Assembly (NCBI GenBank): GCA_004194705.1
Contig: SADC01000011.1
Span: forward strand, 124,001 to 188,000
Source: Ditylenchus dipsaci
Lineage: Eukaryota; Nematoda; Chromadorea; Rhabditida; Anguinidae
DNA: 64,000 nt
Reading direction: 5' to 3'
Made by a program: the position numbers and the translations under genes. Below are positions 51,101 through 60,100 of the stretch, piece after piece. Numbering within the stretch: the stretch's first letter is position 1; each line of letters opens with the position of its first letter. The notes below the pieces were generated by a model. It was not told the DNA's origin. It did no database searches and saw only the letters and a program-made list of their open reading frames with translations.

Positions 51101-54100
51101 ATTGGCGGGGGACCACCGAGTAGGAAGAGGTCAGGTCCTTTAAGTAAAAAAGGTGAAAATCGTTGGGGGGGGGTATTCGCTACTAGCGTCCAAATTTCTT
51201 AACAGGACTAAAATTGCCATGTGGATGTGGCTGAATTAAACGAAAATGCAATTGAAATGGATGAAGCTTGAAACCCGCTAATATCCCATTGTTTGAAATA
51301 TTTTAAATTTATTGATTATTGTATGGTTGATAATTTATTTTTTTTAAATAATTAGATGTCCAAGATTCATTTACAAAACTTTTTTTTTATATTTTTTGAT
51401 TTTTTACAAAATCAAATGGGAAAGTGTATCCGGTCGTACTGTGTATCCGGTCGTAGGGCAGTCGATGCGAATGCCTTTGCTTACGTCGCACCGACATTTT
51501 TTATTTTCGGTACAGTAGTTTCCTGTATACTATGCTACAACAAGTCAACTGACTGCTTGGATTGTGTGAACGGCAAGTTCAACATGCATGAACAGCTGCA
51601 GGCGTGCACGGTTTTCAAACACAATATTTAACGCGACAAAGAGAAAATAAAGAAAGATTTGAGGTGTCGAAGGCTTTTTTTTTAATTCAAAATGTTACTA
51701 CCTTGCCGAACAAATTCGACAATGTGGGCAAAACATGGGTCTAGTTCAGGGTATAGTTTTCAAAAACATCAAATTTGATGCTGAGCATCAAAATACCTGT
51801 ATTTGACTTCACACACCTATTTTTCATATATTTTGCTTTCTTATCTCCGATAGTTTTACACCGTCTTGTAGCTGAGATTTTTTTCTATCGATTCTGTGGT
51901 CAAACATTCTAGTTAAAAATAATTTTTGGGGAAATCACACCAAAAGTGAGGTAAAAACCCACTGTAAAAGACCGAGTTAAAAAACCTGGTTTTTTACCTC
52001 ACTTTTGGTGTGATTTGCCCAAAATTATATTTGACTATGGTGTTTAACCACTCAATCGATAGAGGAAAATCTCAGCTACAAGGCGGTGTAAAAATATTTG
52101 AGATAAAAAAGCCAAATTTATGAAAAATAAGTGTTTGAAGTCAAAAACACCGAATTTTGATGATATCATCAAATTTGATGTTTTTGAGAACTATAGTTCA
52201 GGGAGGGGAAAACTTATTCTTGTCACCGAAAAACTTATTTTTGTCACCGAAAAAGTTGTCACCGAAAGACTGATTGTTGTCACCGAAAAACTGATTGTTG
52301 TCACCGAAAAACTGATTCTTGTCACCGGTTTCTTTTATCTCCTATTCTTGTTCATGATTAATATTATTTGTTCTCTTCTCTACTTGCAATATAGTGTCAA
52401 TATCTTTAATATGTACTGCATGTTTTGCAGAAAATTTACTGATATGTTTACAGAATTATTCTACATGTTAAAATTACAAGGTATGCGGGTTTTCAGATGC
52501 GAACCGCAAATACTTCGGCACATGCATTGCACTTTCTTCAAATGAAGACATCTGGGGCTATGAGCAGTTCTTCCAAATTGTTGCGAAAGATCGATACGTG
52601 CCAGAAATTCTAATGGGAGACGGTGATCAAGCAATTTTGACAGGTTTATTCCACTTCTGTAATGACCTTGTTCTAATAATAATAATTTTTTAATAGCCGC
52701 CGAAAATATTTGGCCGAGAATCAAGCGTGGGATGTGCAAAGCTCACATGAATATGAACCTGAGAAAGAAGCTAGGACAAAAAGCCTTTAAACGAGAAAAT
52801 CCAGTGGCAGGTAAGCAGATCAGCAGCGATGTCCGACTTCTCGAGCAAGCTTCTTCTACAAAAGAATTTCTGATAGGTAAAGCAGGATTTCACTTGTTTA
52901 TTGATCTCTTCATCGTGATTTCAGCCTCTGCTTTTTTCCAGTAAGAGTGGTCAAGGCGTTATGTTGGTCAACTAGAAGCTCTCAAGGTATGCAATTATTT
53001 CGTCAACCAGTGAACCAGTGATTATCTCTCCTCTGAATGGGTGGTACAAAGGCTTCTCTAATAAGGTCTCTCAGAACAACGGTTTGGAAAGCCGAAACGG
53101 GCTGCTAAAAAGAATCACATTCCGCAAGAAGCTGAGTCTAAGTGATTTCTTCAGCACAATGGAGTCAACTTTGAATCTGTGGAGTGCCAAACCGGAAGAG
53201 CAGGTGAGATTTATAAGTTCTGTGAATAAACACCATATTTATTTTCTGCTTCAGAATGTTGCCGCACGTCCAACAGTTACACCTGCTCTTTACCGTGATG
53301 CATTTATTTTCAAATCAAGGGATCGACCAATTCAGCAGATAGCCGGCACCGAGATCTATATCCACATATATATCCACATCTGATTGTGAGCCAGATGAAA
53401 TGGTGAGCATGTTTTCAGAACTGTGTAACTCAACCTTTGATGATTGGAGTCGGTAAGTTCATGTAAAGTTTGTGAGAACTTGTGCTTACAGATTATATTT
53501 TAGATACAAGGAGATTAAAGAAAGTATCTGCGTGATTCAGCCATTAGCCATTTGGGAAGACTTCTTCTGCTGCAGCTGCTAAGAAGGCATTAAAAAACGA
53601 CTGTGCCCTCATTCAGTGATGGTAATGTGCGAGAAAAGAATGCTAGTCTACCCGCCAGATGCGATCTCAATGAACTTGGCACAGAAGAGAAAGTCTGGAA
53701 GACCGAAGTTGGCCGGCCCTGCTCTATCAATGAACTAAATCTACATCTCATTATGTCATGTTGGTATTAGAGAGAAATAAATTGGAAGATCAAAAATAGT
53801 GTTTCTAGAATTTACGTAAAGACTAGTTCGAGTGTTTATGAGCATATATCTCTCCGCCGATATCCCCTAGCAGATGTCTCCTGAGAATATATCCCTCAGC
53901 TTATATCCAACATATTTTTCAAACTTTTTTACAGTTCGGAAAACACGTTTGATCGCGTCCTAACATACGCTGGCCTACCCTGAGCTTGAGCCTGCGTTGA
54001 AAAAAAGCGTGGAGATACACATATGTTGGATATGTTGTATGGATCTGCAAGGGCATATCTATCCAGTACCGTTTGAGTAAGCATTCATAGAGTTCATAAT

Positions 54101-57100
54101 TTTTTTCGAGAGTGAGCACTAAGCTATTAAGAAGTATGACTAGTGTAAACAAAAAAAACAAAAATATTAATCATGAACAAGAATAGGAGATAAAAGAAAC
54201 CGGTGACAAGAATCAGTTTTTCGGTGACAACAATCAGTTTTTCGGTGACAACAATCAGTCTTTCGGTGACAACTTTTTTCGGTGACAAAAATAAGTTTTT
54301 CGGTGACAATAATCAGTCTTTCGGTGACAACTTTTTTCGGTGACAAAAATAAGTTTTTCGGTGACAATAATCAGTCTTTCGGTGACAAGAATAAGTTTTC
54401 CCCGTTCAGGGATCCCATAATTTTTTTTTAAATACCGTATTTCCTCTAAAATAGCCCTCCTTCTAAAATAGCCCTCCTCCCTACTTGGAAGACCTATATC
54501 TCAAGCTAGAGTGAATATTTTGCAAATCTGTCTTTCGCATTTTTTTAACTCCCACGAGCTCTACCGATTCCACTTTTTCGATTTTGGATTTCCACCCGAA
54601 AATCTCGAAATCGAATCCAAATTTTTCTGAAAATTGGAGGTTTGAATAAAATAGCCCCGGGGGCTATTTTAGAGGAAATACGGTAAGTAGATTTTTTCAA
54701 AATCTAAGATTTTTCGTTTAATAGAGCATATTTTCAAAAAAAACTAAGATTTTCGGTACAAAAAAATCAGTAGCTCCCGAATAATTTTAGAATAAATCAA
54801 AAAAAAACTAAGATTCGGGGTGCCAAAATAAGTAGAATTCTTATAAATAAGTAGATATGGGATCCCTGGTCTAGTTTCATTTTGTTTTCATAGTCAATTT
54901 TAACTTACAAGTTGATAATCTTTGGCACCTGTTCTAGTTTCATCATCGGCAACATTCTGAACAAAAATCAGAAGTTATTTTACTGTGTTTGAATAGCACG
55001 CATGTGTACTTACCAGTCGAAAAAGCACAGATAAGCGAAGGAAAAATGCATGTTTACGGCGGAAACCAATCTGCAATAGTAAATGTGTGAGAATAATGGT
55101 AAAATGACGTTTTGCACACAAAAAAGACAAACACCTATACGCTGCATCAACTCGCTACAGTATCGACCCGCTACAAGCTTTGACTATTTCGGTATTTAAT
55201 TATATTGATTGCAGTATTTTTCGCTTGTATACCTTTTCTATAATTAGCAAAGCCTTTGGGGCAGGGTAGGCCAGCGCCTGTTAGGACGAGCTTAAACAAG
55301 GCTTTTTTAATTTTGAAACTGAAAAGTTTGCAACGAGTTGATGGTCACTCAAAATTAAAGTATCTTTGACCACATAGAGAAGCACTCACACTATTATATA
55401 CAGATGCACATGAAAGACAAATCTGGGCCTGAACATACATATTATTAGTTTTTAATAAACTTCTTCAATCCTTCTAAACGTCACCTTCATGATATTGTCG
55501 AACACAACAAACTTGTCGTCCAAAAACTTGCCCATTCGATCTCGTACAAATGACTGAAAAAGTTTTCAACCACTGAATCATACCGTACTTTGTCTAATTG
55601 AAGCCAGTACTGTAAATCTCGGCACCGGCTGAACTTCAGGCACCTTTTGCTCGCAGTTATTAGCATTACCCAGCTCGGTGCCGCGGATTAATATGTAACT
55701 CAGACATCGGCACCGGGCTAGGAATAAAAAAATTAGTCATTTAAACCTTTCTACATAGCGGCACCGGCTCGGCACCGAAACAATTAACACAAGAATTTCA
55801 CGTTAAAATTGTTTCGGTGCCAAGCCGGTGCCGCTATGTAGAAAGGTTTAAATGATTAATTTTTTCATCATTAGCCCGGTGCCGATGTCTGAGCTACCAA
55901 TTAATCCGCGGCACCGGGCTGGGTATTGTTAATTATTGCGAGAAATAGGGGCCTAAAGTTAAGCCGGTGCCAAGATTTACAGCACTGATTGAAGCCCACC
56001 GCCCTATACTTTAATTTAGATTTCAGATTAAAGACATTTTGGATTAACAATTTCGAGATTTTGATGGGGTCGAAATATATAAACCCTTGGGCTTCAATTA
56101 TAGTTAATATGGTATATGATTGGTTCTTCAATGACTTACTTCAGCTTCTATGTACAGTCTGTGATAGATAAATACATGCACAGCCCTGATCACACACTCA
56201 TACTCTATATGCGACGCAAACGAATATTTACCTAAACTTAACCATTGAAGTTTAAATCGAAAAATATAGTCTTCAAAAATATTACCATAGTTTTCGAGTG
56301 CCATTTTGAACCTGTCCATGATCTCAGAGTGATGGACCAGGGAAGCCGACTTGCCGACCACATCCCCATTTGCAAAGGAAGAGGTGGAGGACAAGAGGTG
56401 GAACGGAGATTCGAGGCGCTTGAACTCCTGGTCTCCGGCCAAAGGATGTGGAGGAGACCAGGCTGGCGGTGGATGAGTGAGGCACGTTCAAGAATTTGGA
56501 AGTATTCCCAGGCGGTTGCAAATTGTTGTTTTCCCAAGACTGTTTTTTGGCCACACTATTGTCATCTTGAGCAGCTGCATCTGATGTGGGTAGGGATTGG
56601 TAATTGGAAGTGGAGGCAATGGAGCATGGAAAGTACCCTTCGTCCGAACGGTACCGCTGGTGTCCTATGGACACACTGAAAATTAAATGTGTACACTTGG
56701 TTTAATAGATTTTAAAGATCTGACGAAACGTCTACGCACATATTTTTAAACCAATGCTGAAATCGCACCGGCTAACACGGTTCCGGCGCCATTTTTTGTG
56801 GGCTGGTGCCGATAAGATAATTTCCCGATTTAAAGAACTGTTTTAGACCGAAAACTGATATTTTTTAGTTTTCTGTTCGGTCTTCAGCCAGGTTATACTG
56901 AAGTATCAAATTTTGATGTTTGGGCCGACAGCTGAAGTCTAAAACAACCACACTAGTCCTCAAAGTCGAGGAGGATTGATAATTATAGATTACTTCCCTG
57001 TTGAGCAAATTTTAGTTAGTCATGTAAAACCTTCAGATGCCTGAAGCCGCCGCTTATTCAAAGTTGCATAAAATTTGTACAGCTAGCTGCAGAAAATCTG

Positions 57101-60100
57101 ATCGCCATTTCGTGACCGTTCCGATTATTTTTTTGTGAGAACACTGCCTTGGAAGCAGACTTTCGACACTATAATTAAAGATTATTAAAAAAACCAGACC
57201 CAGTTTGGTGTTGAGAAGCCAAATCCTGGAGGTCCGAGGTGGTAGCCACTCCACTAACTCGCCGTTTGTCTGTGCCTCCTTCCCCAGTCTGGATTTGTAC
57301 TTGACAATCATGGCTGAACAAGACCAACCCTCTAGAGCGGCTGAAATTATGAAAATAATTACAATACAAATAAACCAAAATCACCAGCTAGCCAGAGGAA
57401 ATCAGAAGCTAGCTCCAGGTATTCCACTGCGGAGTGGTATGCGTCCATGGCCAGGGTTGGTAAGCCTAAAGTTTTTACTGCAATTTTTTAATTAAACAAC
57501 TAAAAATAGTTACTACCCGTCAAAAGGGCGTGGTCAGCCACCTGCTTCCTCAGTCGACCAATGCATTTGCGTCTGAAATTAGTTGGATGTAAAAAAGTGT
57601 TAGATGGAACAAAATACATTTTGAGTAGTTATTTGAAACTGGATTCAGCAACCGTACCAATATTTTGCTAGAATGAAGTACGCGTTAAATGACCATGGTT
57701 TTTGCGCGCAGCTTGTTGTCCCCGCCAATTAAAATTTTTTTACGAAGCATTGAACTTCTGTACGGATTTTTCAACTTGTATATGGCCTTGTTTTGTTAGA
57801 AAGGGTGTGCGGTCAATTGGTCCACAAAATTATTTTCAAATTAATCTGAAGAAGAACTTATATTATTTTAAAAGTTTTTCGATAATTCAGCCTTAACCCC
57901 GCTGGATAATCCATGCACCAACCAAACCAGGTGGTCATCTATTTGGTGTCAAATTATTTTTTATGTTTTTCGGGTTCCAAAAATTGTTTTTACACTAATT
58001 TGAGCATTCTAAACAAGATTTGATAATAGTAAACTGCCATTTGGTAGGGTATTTTTCGAGTTTCGATAAAATTGCTCAAATGAATCTAAAGGCTGAACAA
58101 ACTGTTCTATTCAATCTTAAATCGTGTGCTGAAAACGTTTTGTTAAGACCAAAATATTTGTTTCTCAAAGCTTTCCCAGAATCTCAATACTCTGGCTAGA
58201 TACCAATTTTAAGGTGGACGACCACGAATTTGAGCGAATTTTTCTAAATGGGCAAATAAACAGTGCTATGTTGACTAAAATAATTCCCTGAATACATTAA
58301 GGAAGATTAAAAGAGGGGTTTCTATCGCCAAATTTTCAAGTTGTAGTCGAGTTGTCCAGCTGGATGTCCTAGGTGGACCCTAGAGGCCCTCAAATAAACC
58401 ACCTAGGCCCCTGCCCCCAAATTTCGAGGTTACAGGTTCGAAAAAGGTGGTAGCAGACATCATATTTTCTTGAAGAAAAGTCATAAGTCGACCAGTAAGC
58501 TTCAAGATGGGTAGGAAAACCACCTGGTACCTCCCTATATGAGTCCACATCGAGAATTCGAAACTTTGGATTTAGCTGTAAGTAATTAAAATTCAATGTA
58601 CCTTACCCAGAGCTTCGAATCGTCCTTTTTAAAAAGATTTGTCCTTTTTTGGCACTCCAAATATTTTTATTTTTAAAATTTAGTCAAAATCTTTTTTTTT
58701 TCGCTTTAAAATGGCAACAAGCACTGGATAATATGACACTTTTACTTCAAAAACAGTCAAAATGTTCTTTTTTACTCAAATGTCTTTTTTTTGAAAATTT
58801 TCATTCGGAGCACTGACCTTAACCAAAATTGTGTCCTGACCATGGTTTTATGATGCTAAAATAGCGTTTGAATTGCAGGACCCACTTTTTAGTAGTTTTC
58901 TCCTTAGGTCTTCCGATGGGTGCTCAGGTTGTTATACCTAGGGTAGAGGTACTCAGGTTTTAGTACAAAGACAATACTTCGATATCGGTACTCAGGTGAA
59001 AGTTCCTAGGTAGGTGTCGGTACCTATTGCTCAGGCGGTTTAGAAAGTGGAGATGGTGGAGATATGAATGGGTATCTTTGGTATATAGATATCCAGTGGA
59101 TAGCGTGAAATAAATAAACTGTTTTGGTCCACTGAATCCATATCCGGGTACAAGTGGTCAGAGGCGTAGCCAGAAAAATCTGACGGGGGAGGGGGGTGCT
59201 AAAGCCCCCGAGAGGTCATTTTCCCTACACCGTTTTCGAGTTTTATAGTGTTTTAATTAAGAATTTTTTTCGAAAAATCAAACGGGGAGGGGGGGGGCTA
59301 TAGCCTTCTCAGCCCCCCCCTGCTTACGCCCATGCAAGTGGTAATCTGGATGTTCACCTGGTGCAAAGTTAAATAAAGGCCAAATCTGTGACACAAAAAC
59401 TTGGGTATACTAATGAGAACCTTGTTTGGTTGGTGCATGGATTATCCAGCAGGGTTAAGGCTGAATTATCGAAAAACTGTTAAAATAACAGAAGTTCTTC
59501 ACAAGACAAAAAAAATAACTTGAAAATATTTTGTGAACCAATTGACCCAGAGCCGTTAGAAAGCATGTTGAAAAATCCGTACAGAAGTTCAATGATTAGG
59601 AAAAAAACTTTAATTGGCGGGGGACAACCGCTGCGCGCAAACTCATCGTCCTTTAACAATCATTTTGCAAAAAAACTGGCAAATATTTTGAAAATCTTTA
59701 TAATGTTCGAGGTTTCCGGGGGGTTAGGGCATTTTTCCACTTTTTCCCATTTTTCGAGTTTTGTTCATTTTTAATTATTTTTTTCAGCTGTTCTTTTACA
59801 ATGTTTCGATTTAGATAAATGGCAAAGCTTTTTTAGGCTAATCGCCGAAGAGAAGCTATTTAGCTGCAAAAAAGCGGAGGGTACGCCAGCGCACATTACG
59901 TGTGTTCAAAACTGCAAAAATTAAAACGTTTTAAAAAAATTTCGTATGAAAACGAAATAACGGGGAAAAGGTTGAAAACGACGACGCACCGTTTTGGAGT
60001 GCATTTTTAAAAAATGAATGAATACTGCAGGTTAAATTTTACGTAGATAATGTGTATGCATACCTGTAAAGCTTGCTTTTCATGTTCTCCGTACCCATCC

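Larger units (their letters stand above)
50283..51719. mobile_element. Merlin-like element remnant, itself interrupted
   Basis: Ends AACTTGTTCGGCAAGGTAGT and its inverse (ACTACCTTGCCGAACAAATT). On the minus strand the two outer parts encode pieces of an ISXO2/IS1595-type transposase: HVELAVHTIQAV (51560) before the insertion, and RFLSEYIWQEKFGGDNAFYF, LWNHVRDM (50470-50590) after it. These resemble the H-T..IE and YL.E..WR...G signatures of that family. Stops are present. The 50597-51460 element splits it. Confidence 0.55.

Noticed and set aside
56286..56675. A frameshift in TRAPPC9 between SLVSSTSFG and the EFKRLESPF frame.
   Set aside because: A 58-base intron (56428-56485) with GT...AG ends restores frame and phase exactly, so no indel is needed here.
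57180..57300. A further coding segment of TRAPPC9 exon 9 (QTGEGGTDKRRVSG frame).
   Set aside because: Joining it needs a frameshift, whereas the GTACAA donor at 57301 keeps phase. It remains an alternative, with low support.
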